A stretch of DNA of 64,000 bases from Christiangramia sabulilitoris (GTDB taxonomy: Bacteria > Bacteroidota > Bacteroidia > Flavobacteriales > Flavobacteriaceae). Shown here one piece after another: positions 1 to 7,289 of this stretch. How positions within the stretch are numbered: the first letter of the stretch is position 1; each line of letters starts with the position of its first letter. The translations under genes and the position numbers were made by a program. The notes under the pieces are model-generated. The model saw only the letters and a program-made list of their open reading frames with translations. It did no database searches and was not told where the DNA came from. The stretch covers positions 558,001-622,000 of the forward strand of contig NZ_VHSF01000002.1 in NCBI RefSeq assembly GCF_007050985.1. The letters are read 5' to 3'.

Positions 1-132
1 GATTACCTGAGAAGTTGATGGCGCAACCAATTCTATTTCCGGATTCTGTACTTCAGATTCCTGATTACAGGAGGTTAAAAAGGTAGCGGTTAACGCGGCT
101 ACTCCTAATACTTTGAGCGTTCTTACTTTCAT
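1..132 (-). CDS. Lipoprotein, N-terminal fragment (cut by window edge)
   Basis: The first 44 codons of a minus-strand gene whose 3' part lies outside the window. The start is the ATG read leftward from 132. The peptide has a basic tip (MKVR), a hydrophobic stretch and a lipobox ending Thr-Ser-Cys at residue 22, followed by a Gln/Glu/Pro-rich linker. That is a type II signal peptide, so the product should be a membrane-anchored lipoprotein. The mature domain is not visible and no function can be assigned. A TTTG-N19-TACTTTTA promoter lies just upstream. Confidence 0.75.
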   Translation of the reverse strand, partial: MKVRTLKVLGVAALTATFLTSCNQESEVQNPEIELVAPSTSQVI

Positions 133-173
133 TAATTTTAAGTTTAGGGTTAAAATTTGGTTAATGTGAAGGA

Positions 174-204
174 TAAAAGTACATTTATCTAGACGAAACG
201 CAAA
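174..204 (-). promoter_or_regulatory. Bacteroidota-type promoter for the lipoprotein gene
   Basis: Read on the minus strand: TTTG (204-201), a 19-base spacer, then TACTTTTA (181-174), matching TTTG-N19-TAnnTTTG at all but the last base. It lies about 40 bases before the lipoprotein start. Confidence 0.5.
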
Positions 205-233
205 TTTAATTCCCATAATATTGTTAAAAGGGC

Positions 234-267
234 AAAAAAAATAGCTATTGAAACAATAGCTATTTTT
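234..267 (-). terminator. Intrinsic terminator after rhodanese gene
   Basis: A 14-bp A/T-rich stem (237-250 with 254-267, loop AAA) sits directly downstream of the rhodanese stop. On the minus strand it is followed by a run of T, as expected for an intrinsic terminator of that gene. Confidence 0.7.
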
Positions 268-286
268 GGTTAAAAAGATAGGATGA

Positions 287-601
287 TTAATTATGGGCTG
301 TTTCCCCTTCCCATTCAGAAAAACCGCCTAACAAATTATAAGTTTCGCTAAAACCCATTTGATCCAGTAAGGTACAAGCCTGAGAACTTCTTTTTCCCGA
401 CCTGCAATAAATGTAATAGTGTTTTGATTTATCGAGCTTTTCCACTTCGTTGATAAAACCCTGTCCTTTATAGATGTCGATATTTTTTGAATCTGGAATA
501 TAACCTTCTTCTACTTCCTCCTCAGTACGAACATCCAGAATTACTGCATCATCGTCATTTTTGAGCTTTTCCTGCCAATCTTCCTGATTTAATTCTTTCA
601 T
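287..601 (-). CDS. Single-domain rhodanese-like protein
   Basis: A 104-residue, one-domain rhodanese with no signal peptide, so probably cytoplasmic. The active-site loop CRSGKRS starts with the catalytic cysteine, followed by the helix SSQACTLLDQMGF. The N-terminal part carries the usual VILDVRTEEEVEEGYIP strand and turn. Such proteins carry a persulfide on the cysteine and transfer sulfane sulfur, for example in thiosulfate detoxification or sulfur relay; the acceptor here is unknown. It stands alone on its strand, with its own terminator. Confidence 0.85.
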   Translation of the reverse strand: MKELNQEDWQEKLKNDDDAVILDVRTEEEVEEGYIPDSKNIDIYKGQGFINEVEKLDKSKHYYIYCRSGKRSSQACTLLDQMGFSETYNLLGGFSEWEGETAHN

Positions 602-723
602 AGTTTTTGCCTTAAAAGTTTATTGGTAGTGTAAATATAAGCGCAATTTTTTTTTTGAAGCACCAGGCTGAAAAGGAGTCGCAATTTTAACAGAACATTA
701 ATGCTATCAACTTAAATAACGAT

Positions 724-755
724 TATATTTGTATGTACAATTGTTGTTTATACAA
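724..755 (+). promoter_or_regulatory. Promoter -7 box with two tandem MarR-type operators
   Basis: TATATTTG at 724-731 fits the Bacteroidota -7 box exactly. It overlaps TTGTATGTACAA (729-740), and a second TTGTTTATACAA (744-755) ends one base before the start codon. The two 12-mers are 10/12 identical, each has TTGT/ACAA arms, and they are 15 bp apart. Binding of the downstream-encoded MarR protein here would block both the promoter and early elongation. No good -33 TTTG was found. Confidence 0.6.
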
Positions 756-1208
756 ATGAAATTAGAAGATTTGCTTAAGACGAATGATAAACTACCAGAA
801 TCAAGGAAATTGGTTCTTAATATGATCGTTACAGCCAATCATATAAGCGAAAAACTTTCTGAAGCTCTCAAACCTTTTGAAGTAAGTAATCAGCAATTTA
901 ATGTACTCAGGATCTTAAGAGGACAAAAAGGTAAACCTGCGAATATGAGCACCATCCAGGAAAGGATGGTCAATAAAATGAGTAATACTACGAGACTGGT
1001 AGATAAACTGATAGAAAAAAACCTTTGTGAAAGAATTGTATGCCCCTCAAACCGGCGTAAGGTAGAGATACGGATAACAGAAAACGGTCTTGACTTACTT
1101 GAACAGATCGACCCTGAGATCGATAAAGTAGAACAGGATTTCGCCATGAAAATAAATGAAAAGGAATTATTATCACTAAATGAAAAATTAAATGAACTTA
1201 GAAGTTAG
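756..1208 (+). CDS. MarR-family transcriptional regulator
   Basis: A 150-residue winged-helix regulator. The core shows the MarR pattern: a helical dimerisation start, QFNVLRILRGQKGKP, the recognition helix region (MVNKMSNTTRLVDKLIEK), then the wing CPSNRRKVEIRITENG. An upstream TTG at 729 would extend the frame, but it lies inside the -7 promoter box, so the ATG at 756 is the start. It overlaps the nitroreductase gene by 17 bases. MarR proteins commonly repress their own operon in response to small phenolic or oxidising ligands; the tandem palindromes over the promoter fit autoregulation, which is inferred. Confidence 0.9.
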   Translation: MKLEDLLKTNDKLPESRKLVLNMIVTANHISEKLSEALKPFEVSNQQFNVLRILRGQKGKPANMSTIQERMVNKMSNTTRLVDKLIEKNLCERIVCPSNRRKVEIRITENGLDLLEQIDPEIDKVEQDFAMKINEKELLSLNEKLNELRS

Positions 1209-1845
1209 CACAAAAAGCAGTTATATCGAAGATCTTAACTGGAGATATGCAACCAAGAAATTCGATAAAAATAAAGAACTAAACCAAGACGATTTAAATG
1301 TTTTACTGGAAAGTATTCAACTTTCGGCATCATCTTACGGCCTCCAGCCCTACGAAATAATCGTGATCAGGGATATGGAGACCAGAGAGAAATTAAAAGC
1401 CGCAGCCTGGAATCAAACGCAAATTACCGATGCTCCTTACCTAATCGTATTCTCGAATTTAAAATCGGTTTCTGAAGCTTACGTTGATTCGTATTTAGAT
1501 AATATTGCCGAAACCAGAAATTTATCTCGTGAAGCCTTAAAAGGCATGGAAGACATGATTAAGGGAACCACTCTGCAATTATCTGCGGATGCACAAAACA
1601 CCTGGGCTGCTAAGCAAGCCTATATCGCTTTGGGCAATTTACTTTCTGCCGCTGCCAGTTTAAAAGTGGATACCTGCCCTATGGAGGGTTTCGATGCTGC
1701 AAAGTTCGATGAAATTCTGGGTCTTGCAGATAAGAATCTTACCACCGCTGTAATTGCACCTGTGGGCTATAGAAGTGAGGAAGATTCATACCAGCATTTA
1801 ACGAAAGTTAGAAAATCTAAAAAAGACTTAATAGAAATTATTTAA
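1192..1845 (+). CDS. NAD(P)H-dependent nitroreductase-family oxidoreductase (NfsB-like)
   Basis: A 217-residue FMN-dependent nitroreductase-fold enzyme. The N-terminal WRYATKKFD and SIQLSASSYGLQPYEIIVI segments are the FMN-binding start typical of NfsB-like proteins, and the C-terminal half has the ALGNLLSAAASLKVDTCPMEGFD motif. The family reduces nitroaromatics, quinones or enones with NAD(P)H. The start overlaps the end of the MarR gene by 17 bases, suggesting translational coupling, and a YceI-family gene follows within 20 bases. The inducing or natural substrate is unknown. Confidence 0.9.
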   Translation: MNLEVSTKSSYIEDLNWRYATKKFDKNKELNQDDLNVLLESIQLSASSYGLQPYEIIVIRDMETREKLKAAAWNQTQITDAPYLIVFSNLKSVSEAYVDSYLDNIAETRNLSREALKGMEDMIKGTTLQLSADAQNTWAAKQAYIALGNLLSAAASLKVDTCPMEGFDAAKFDEILGLADKNLTTAVIAPVGYRSEEDSYQHLTKVRKSKKDLIEII

Positions 1846-1864
1846 TATTTAAAAATTAAGAATT

Positions 1865-2434
1865 ATGAAAAATAGAATTTTAAAAGGTGGACTGGTTGCT
1901 ATTATTGTTTTAGCTACCGTAGCATTTACAAACACTAAAAAAGAAGTAAATGTCGAAGAAAGCACCGTAGAATGGAGAGGAGAAAAAGTTACCGGTTCTC
2001 ACAATGGGACTATTGAATTGGAGAGCGGGTATCTCATGATGGAGGATGATAAGATCACAGGTGGTGAATTTATTATGGACATGCGCACCATTACGGTAAC
2101 AGATCTTACCGGGGAAAATAAAGGTAAACTCGAAGGCCATTTAAAATCTGAAGATTTCTTTGGTGTTGCCAAACATCCTCAGGCTAAACTGGTAATTACC
2201 AGTGCCGCTTCAAAAGGTAACGGGAAATATGGCATTGTGGGCGACCTTACCATTAAGACCGAAACTCACCCAATCACCTTCGACCTGGTCATGAATGGAG
2301 ATGTTGCTACTACCAGTCTAACCATAGACAGATCAAAATATGATGTTAGATACGGGTCTGGTAGTTTCTTTGATAACCTCGGAGATAAAACTATCTATGA
2401 TAATTTTGAGCTTGATGTAAAGTTAAGGTTCTAA
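1865..2434 (+). CDS. YceI-family exported lipid-binding-like protein
   Basis: A 189-residue YceI-like protein with an N-terminal signal peptide (about residues 1-23, ending near AFTNT). The YceI core starts at VEESTVEWRGEKVTGSHNGTI; SEDFFGVAKHPQAKLVI and the late TIDRSKYDVRYGSGSFF are family signatures. YceI proteins form a lipocalin-like barrel that binds polyisoprenoids or other amphiphiles in the periplasm. It is the third gene of the MarR-nitroreductase operon, 19 bases after the previous stop. A role in stress handling is inferred from this context. Confidence 0.88.
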   Translation: MKNRILKGGLVAIIVLATVAFTNTKKEVNVEESTVEWRGEKVTGSHNGTIELESGYLMMEDDKITGGEFIMDMRTITVTDLTGENKGKLEGHLKSEDFFGVAKHPQAKLVITSAASKGNGKYGIVGDLTIKTETHPITFDLVMNGDVATTSLTIDRSKYDVRYGSGSFFDNLGDKTIYDNFELDVKLRF

Positions 2435-2480
2435 ATCAAGGTTCCGGATTTATAATTTCAGGATATTATTATAAAAAACA

Positions 2481-2511
2481 TTTGGTATAAAAAATATCCT
2501 CTCTATATTTG
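2481..2511 (+). promoter_or_regulatory. trp operon promoter
   Basis: TTTG (2481-2484), a 19-base spacer and TATATTTG (2504-2511) give a perfect Bacteroidota housekeeping promoter. The box ends only 5 bases before the leader-peptide ATG, so transcription should start at or within a few bases of that codon. Confidence 0.8.
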
Positions 2512-2516
2512 AAGTC

Positions 2517-2573
2517 ATGTTAAAAACGAACAAAAATAACTGGTGGTGGAATAACTTACGTCAAATTTCGTGA
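2517..2573 (+). CDS. trpL: trp operon leader peptide (TrpL-like)
   Basis: An 18-residue reading frame encoding MLKTNKNNWWWNNLRQIS, with three consecutive Trp codons at 2541-2549 and a stop at 2571-2573. Position, length and Trp run are those of a classical attenuation leader: a ribosome starved of charged tRNA-Trp stalls on the Trp codons. The ATG sits almost at the predicted transcript 5' end, implying a leaderless or nearly leaderless message. No Shine-Dalgarno sequence is present. Confidence 0.85.
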   Translation: MLKTNKNNWWWNNLRQIS

Positions 2574-2634
2574 GCTAATCTGCTATTTCCAATATAGAAA
2601 TCACAAAGGCTTGTCTCACGACAAGCCTTTTTTT
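2568..2634 (+). promoter_or_regulatory. trp attenuator: terminator hairpin and competing pairing
   Basis: The terminator is an 11-bp stem (2605-2615 with 2620-2630, loop TCAC) followed by T7. TCGTGAG at 2568-2574, spanning the last sense codon and stop of the leader peptide, is exactly complementary to CTCACGA at 2615-2621, the terminator loop and its edges. A ribosome finishing the leader would mask 2568-2574 and allow termination; one stalled at the Trp codons would leave it free to disrupt the hairpin. The 7-bp competitor is seen; the mechanism is inferred. Confidence 0.75.
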
Positions 2635-2655
2635 ATTGAAAAAAATCGATATTCA

Positions 2656-4050
2656 ATGTTTAAATTAAATACAAAATACAGGAAGACACTGGCTGATACT
2701 ATAACCCCGGTTAGTATTTACCTTAAGCTAAGGGATAAATATCCAAATAGCCTTTTGCTGGAAAGTAGCGATTACCACGCCAGTGATAATAGTTTTTCCT
2801 ATATCTGCTGTAATCCTATCGCTTCTTTTAAATTGGAAAATGACGTTATAAATACCAGCTTTCCTGATGGCAGCTCTACAACAATGAATATTGATACTGC
2901 CTCTTCTGTACCACAGGAAATTCAGAAATTTTCGAAAATGTTCTGCGCAGATTCTTCAGAATTTAAGTTTATAAACAATGGGCTCTTTGGATACATAGCC
3001 TATGATTCTGTTCGCTATTTCGAAAATGTAGAGGTTACCAGGAAAGAAAAAGATCTCAAGATACCCGATATTTATTATGCGGTTTATCAAAATATTATAG
3101 CGATTAATCATTTTAAGAATGAGGCTTATATTTTTGATCATTCCTATAACACTGAAAGTAATATTGATGAAATAGAGCAATTGCTAAAGGTTAAGAATTT
3201 CGCCACCTATAACTTCACCCGGCATGATGATCCCAGATCGAATCTAACGGATGATGAGTATAAAACTATGGTAGATTCTGCGAAAGATCATTGCCATCGC
3301 GGTGATGTTTTTCAACTGGTACTCTCGAGGAGATTTTCTCAGAAATTCAAGGGGGATGAATTCAATGTATATCGAGCACTTAGGAATGTTAATCCCTCTC
3401 CATACCTTTTCTATTTCGACTACGGAAATTTCAAAATATTCGGTAGTTCTCCAGAGGCTCAATTGATCGTCAATAAAGGCAGAGCTGAAATTCATCCAAT
3501 AGCCGGTACTTTCAAACGAACCGGAAATGATGAAAAAGACGCTGAAATTGCCAAAGAACTGGCCGTAGATGAGAAAGAAAATTCTGAGCATGTTATGCTG
3601 GTAGATCTCGCCAGGAATGATCTAAGCCGCAACGGAAGTGATGTAAAAGTGGAGAATTACCGGGAAATCCAATTCTTTTCCCATGTTATTCATCTGGTAA
3701 GTAAAGTTACAGGCAAAAAACATCCGGATGTTTCTACTCCTCAAATCGTGGCAGACACTTTTCCAGCAGGAACTTTAAGCGGAGCACCTAAGCCGATGGC
3801 CCTTAAACTCATCGAAAAATTTGAGAATGTAAACAGAAGTGCATACGGAGGAGCAATTGGTTTTATGGATTTTGAAGGCAATTTTAACCATGCCATTATC
3901 ATAAGATCATTTGTGAGTAAGAATCACGAGCTGCATTACCAGGCTGGCGCAGGAATTGTATCTGAATCCAAGCCTGAGAACGAACTACAGGAAGTATATA
4001 ACAAACTGGGTGCTCTAACCAAAGCCCTCGAAATTGCTGAAGAAATTTAA
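2656..4050 (+). CDS. trpE: Anthranilate synthase component I
   Basis: A 464-residue chorismate-using subunit, which with TrpG and glutamine makes anthranilate, the first step of tryptophan synthesis. The C-terminal chorismate-binding domain shows VFQLVLSRRF, the IHPIAGTFKRTG loop, VMLVDLARNDLSR and PAGTLSGAPKPMA. LLLESSD near residue 35 fits the LLES-type feedback site for tryptophan. The open frame extends upstream to a TTG at 2611 inside the attenuator hairpin; the ATG at 2656 is downstream of it and is chosen. TrpG begins one base after the stop. Confidence 0.95.
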   Translation: MFKLNTKYRKTLADTITPVSIYLKLRDKYPNSLLLESSDYHASDNSFSYICCNPIASFKLENDVINTSFPDGSSTTMNIDTASSVPQEIQKFSKMFCADSSEFKFINNGLFGYIAYDSVRYFENVEVTRKEKDLKIPDIYYAVYQNIIAINHFKNEAYIFDHSYNTESNIDEIEQLLKVKNFATYNFTRHDDPRSNLTDDEYKTMVDSAKDHCHRGDVFQLVLSRRFSQKFKGDEFNVYRALRNVNPSPYLFYFDYGNFKIFGSSPEAQLIVNKGRAEIHPIAGTFKRTGNDEKDAEIAKELAVDEKENSEHVMLVDLARNDLSRNGSDVKVENYREIQFFSHVIHLVSKVTGKKHPDVSTPQIVADTFPAGTLSGAPKPMALKLIEKFENVNRSAYGGAIGFMDFEGNFNHAIIIRSFVSKNHELHYQAGAGIVSESKPENELQEVYNKLGALTKALEIAEEI

Positions 4051-4051
4051 A

Positions 4052-4684
4052 ATGAAAAAGAATAAGAGAATACTGGTAATAGATAATTATGATTCGTTCG
4101 TATACAATCTGGTACATTATCTTGAAGAGCTGGATTGCGAGGTAGTGGTAAGAAGAAATGACCAGTTGCATATCGACGATCCCGAGGAATATGACAAAAT
4201 ACTATTGTCACCCGGGCCGGGAATTCCGGAAGAAGCCGGACTTTTAAAACCAATTATCGCAAAATATGCTGCAACTAAAAGCATTCTTGGAGTATGTTTG
4301 GGTATGCAGGCCATTGGAGAGGTTTTTGGTGGAACCCTTTTGAATCTTGATGAAGTTTATCATGGTGTTGCTTCAAAAATTGAATTAGTTGTTGATGATG
4401 AATATCTTTTTCATGGTTTGGATAATGAACTGCAGGTAGGACGATATCATTCCTGGGTGGTTGAAAAGAACCTCCCCCCTTCCTTACAGGTTACCAGTTA
4501 CGATGAAAAGGGTGAGATCATGTCACTTAGACATGTTGAATTTGATGTTCGTGGTGTACAGTTTCACCCTGAGTCTGTGCTTACTCCAGATGGTAAAAAA
4601 ATGATCAGGAACTGGGTAAATGGTTCCGTTTCAGATAATATTCAGGAAGAAAAAATTTCAAATTCTGAAGAACCAACCTTATAA
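4052..4684 (+). CDS. trpG: Anthranilate synthase component II (glutamine amidotransferase)
   Basis: A 210-residue class I glutamine amidotransferase that supplies ammonia to TrpE. It shows IDNYDSFVYNLVHYLEEL at the start, the oxyanion strand LSPGPGIP, the nucleophile elbow GVCLGMQAIGE with the catalytic Cys, and the GVQFHPESV motif with the catalytic His and Glu. The ATG at 4052 follows the trpE stop by one base. It might also serve PabB for folate synthesis, as dual-use TrpG/PabA proteins do elsewhere; nothing here tests that. It ends with a short acidic tail of about 20 residues. Confidence 0.95.
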   Translation: MKKNKRILVIDNYDSFVYNLVHYLEELDCEVVVRRNDQLHIDDPEEYDKILLSPGPGIPEEAGLLKPIIAKYAATKSILGVCLGMQAIGEVFGGTLLNLDEVYHGVASKIELVVDDEYLFHGLDNELQVGRYHSWVVEKNLPPSLQVTSYDEKGEIMSLRHVEFDVRGVQFHPESVLTPDGKKMIRNWVNGSVSDNIQEEKISNSEEPTL

Positions 4685-4695
4685 GCAACAAAATT

Positions 4696-4765
4696 CGTCA
4701 GCCTGATTTATTTCAGGATCTCTACAGAAGCTGAAACTTCTGAAAAGATTGGAAACAGCCTGACG
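4696..4765 (+). repeat. Intergenic palindromic repeat, copy A (trpG-trpD gap)
   Basis: About 70 bases with near-inverted ends: CGTCAGCCTG at the left and CAGCCTGACG at the right. Its interior (TTTCAGGATCTC, CTGAAAC) resembles the copies at 8476, 10384 and 14571. It fills most of the 101-base gap inside the trp operon. Confidence 0.55.
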
Positions 4766-4785
4766 CAAAGATGACAATTTAAATA

Positions 4786-5781
4786 ATGAAAGAATTACTA
4801 AACAGGCTAATTAGCCATGAAACCATAAGCACCGAGGAGGCCAAACAGGTGATCTTTAATATTTCTGAAGGGAAATATAACGATACGCAGATCGCAGCTT
4901 TTCTTACCGTTTATATGATGCGTAGTATAACTATAGAAGAACTGGAAGGTTTCCGTGATGCCCTATTAGAATTATGCATCAAGGTCGATCTTTCAGCTTA
5001 CGAAGCTGTAGATCTATGCGGAACCGGTGGAGACGGGAAAGATACTTTTAATATTTCCACAACATCTTCTTTTGTAACTGCGGGTGCGGGAGTGAAGGTA
5101 GCCAAACATGGAAATTACGGAGTTTCATCGGTAAGTGGTAGTTCTAATGTCATGGAATTCCTGGGAATTAAATTTAGTAATGATGCCGGTTTTCTTGAAA
5201 AATGTATCGACCAGGCTAATATTTGCATATTACATGCTCCTCTCTTTCATCCCGCAATGAAGAACGTGGCTCCGGTTAGAAAAAGTCTGGCGGTGAAGAC
5301 ATTCTTTAATATGTTGGGACCTATGGTAAATCCTGCATTTCCCAAAAATCAACTGGTGGGAGTTTTCAGTCTTGAACTGGCGCGGATGTATGCTTATCTT
5401 TACCAGAATACCGATAAGAATTATACCATCTTATATGCACTCGACGGGTATGATGAAATTTCTCTCACCGGGGAAACAAAAAGCATCAGTAATAATTCTG
5501 AAAGAGTATTGAAACCCGCAGATTTTGGGGTTTCTGAGTTAAAACAAACTGAAATTGCCGGCGGTGGATCTATCGAAAGTTCGGCAGCTATCCTTACTAA
5601 TATTCTGAAAGGTAAAGGATCACCGGCTCAAAACAACGTGGTGTGCGCTAATGCAGGTATGGCTATTGCTACTTCGAGAAATCTAAGTCCTCAGGAAGGA
5701 TTTCAGGCAGCAAAAGAAGCACTCGAATCTGGAAAGGCTTTCGAAAGTTTTAAGAAATTACAGGAATTAAGTCAAAATTGA
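4786..5781 (+). CDS. trpD: Anthranilate phosphoribosyltransferase
   Basis: A 331-residue homodimeric enzyme that joins anthranilate and PRPP to give phosphoribosyl-anthranilate. The glycine-rich PRPP loop CGTGGDGKDTFNIST, the KHGNYGVSS motif that binds anthranilate, and NMLGPMVNPA are all present. Length is normal for the family. It follows trpG after a 101-base gap holding a palindromic repeat, and is followed 4 bases later by trpC. Nothing suggests fusion with TrpG, unlike enteric TrpD. Confidence 0.95.
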   Translation: MKELLNRLISHETISTEEAKQVIFNISEGKYNDTQIAAFLTVYMMRSITIEELEGFRDALLELCIKVDLSAYEAVDLCGTGGDGKDTFNISTTSSFVTAGAGVKVAKHGNYGVSSVSGSSNVMEFLGIKFSNDAGFLEKCIDQANICILHAPLFHPAMKNVAPVRKSLAVKTFFNMLGPMVNPAFPKNQLVGVFSLELARMYAYLYQNTDKNYTILYALDGYDEISLTGETKSISNNSERVLKPADFGVSELKQTEIAGGGSIESSAAILTNILKGKGSPAQNNVVCANAGMAIATSRNLSPQEGFQAAKEALESGKAFESFKKLQELSQN

Positions 5782-5785
5782 ATTA

Positions 5786-6574
5786 ATGAATATTTTAGAT
5801 AAAATCATAGCAGATAAATTCAGAGAAGTAGAATTAAAGAAATCCCTGATACCCGCTTCACAACTGCAAAATTCAGTTTTGTACAAGAGAAAATGTATTT
5901 CACTTGCTGAAAATTTAAAAAAAGGTTCAGGTATTATCGCAGAACATAAGAGAAGATCTCCTTCTAAATCTGTGATTAATCAGGATCTAAATGTACAGGA
6001 TGTGGCTGCCGGATATGAGAAAGCGGAAGTTTCGGGAATTTCAGTCTTAACTGATGGTAAGTATTTCGGCGGTTCCCTGGAAGATCTTCTTTACGCGCGG
6101 GCATCAGTTAATATTCCAATCCTTAGGAAAGAATTTATGATAGATGAATATCAGGTAACCGAAGCCAAAGCCTACGGTGCAGATGCAATCCTTTTGATTG
6201 CCGCAGTTTTGACTGAAAAACAATTAATCTATCTTGCAAATTCAGCTAAAAACCTGGGTATGGATGTACTTTTAGAAATTCATAATGAGGAGGAATTACA
6301 GAAATCTTTACGGGTAAATGCCGATATGATAGGGGTTAATAACAGAAATTTAAAAACCTTTGAGGTAAGTATTGATAACTCCAAAAAACTAGCTGAATTG
6401 ATTCCCTCTAATTTTATTAAGGTTTCTGAAAGTGGAATTAGTAATACCGGGGCGATCGCAGATCTTAAAAAATATGGATATCAAGGTTTCCTTATAGGCG
6501 AAAATTTCATGAAAACGAGCAATCCCGGTGCAGCCGCCCAGGATTTTATTAAAGAACTTAAATCTCTCGCATAA
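5786..6574 (+). CDS. trpC: Indole-3-glycerol-phosphate synthase
   Basis: A 262-residue TIM-barrel enzyme that closes the indole ring from carboxyphenylamino-deoxyribulose phosphate. Visible signatures are EHKRRSPSKSVIN with the catalytic Lys on strand 1, ISVLTDGKYFGGS, LRKEFMIDEYQ, LLEIHNEEEL, IGVNNRNLKTFEV and the phosphate site SESGI. It is monofunctional; TrpF is a separate protein encoded immediately downstream, its ATG touching the trpC stop codon. Confidence 0.95.
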   Translation: MNILDKIIADKFREVELKKSLIPASQLQNSVLYKRKCISLAENLKKGSGIIAEHKRRSPSKSVINQDLNVQDVAAGYEKAEVSGISVLTDGKYFGGSLEDLLYARASVNIPILRKEFMIDEYQVTEAKAYGADAILLIAAVLTEKQLIYLANSAKNLGMDVLLEIHNEEELQKSLRVNADMIGVNNRNLKTFEVSIDNSKKLAELIPSNFIKVSESGISNTGAIADLKKYGYQGFLIGENFMKTSNPGAAAQDFIKELKSLA

Positions 6575-7288
6575 ATGCAACAAGAAACCACCGGCGGAAA
6601 AAGTCAGTTTATTTCAGCATCAGGACAAAGCACCGGGTTAAGCCTCAAAGTTTGTGGAATGCAGCAGGCCGGGAATATGATCCAGGTTGCAGAATTACAA
6701 CCAGACTATATGGGCCTCATCTTTTATGATAAGTCCCCTCGATTTTTTGATGGAAATCTTCCCGATATCTCATCTGAAATAAAAAAAACTGGCGTTTTCG
6801 TGAATTCTCCTGTTGAGGAAATTCAGTTAAAAGTGAAAAAATATAAACTCGATGCTATACAGTTGCATGGAGAGGAATCGGCAGCTTTTTCAAAAGAGCT
6901 AAAGTCCAGTCTGCAAAGATCCGGGAATACTCCCGAGTTGATTAAAGTATTTTCTATTGGTGTAAATTTTGATTTTCAGGAATTAAAACCTTTCGAAGGT
7001 ATAGTAGATTATTTCCTTTTCGATACAAAGGGAGAATTGAGAGGTGGTAATGGAAAAGAATTCAACTGGAAGATCCTTTATGAGTATCCCTCAAACACGC
7101 CTTTTTTCCTTAGTGGCGGGATTGGTCCCGAACATGGGAAAGCAATTTCAGAGATCAAAAGACATTTCCAGAGTAAAGGCAAGCCGGGACTACTCTACGC
7201 TGTAGATGTGAACAGTAAATTCGAGCTAAAACCCGGATTAAAAAAATTGAATGAATTGAAAGATTTCAAAATACAGATAAATTCATAG
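6575..7288 (+). CDS. trpF: Phosphoribosylanthranilate isomerase with N-terminal extension
   Basis: A 237-residue TIM-barrel isomerase for the Amadori rearrangement in tryptophan synthesis. The barrel begins at LKVCGM (about residue 24) with the catalytic Cys; [24 protein letters not shown], the aspartate in FLFDTKG, and [11 protein letters not shown] follow. About 22 low-complexity polar residues precede the first strand, and no later Met could start the protein without losing the catalytic Cys, so the extension seems real. The ATG abuts the trpC stop and trpB starts one base after this gene. Confidence 0.93.
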   Translation: MQQETTGGKSQFISASGQSTGLSLKVCGMQQAGNMIQVAELQPDYMGLIFYDKSPRFFDGNLPDISSEIKKTGVFVNSPVEEIQLKVKKYKLDAIQLHGEESAAFSKELKSSLQRSGNTPELIKVFSIGVNFDFQELKPFEGIVDYFLFDTKGELRGGNGKEFNWKILYEYPSNTPFFLSGGIGPEHGKAISEIKRHFQSKGKPGLLYAVDVNSKFELKPGLKKLNELKDFKIQINS

Positions 7289-7289
7289 A

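Noticed and set aside
729-755. MarR protein starting at TTG 729
   Set aside because: That codon lies in the TATATTTG promoter box; transcription would start after it, so the ATG at 756 is the start.
2611-2655. TrpE starting at 2611
   Set aside because: The TTG and following codons are inside the attenuator hairpin; the ATG at 2656 gives a normal TrpE N-terminus.
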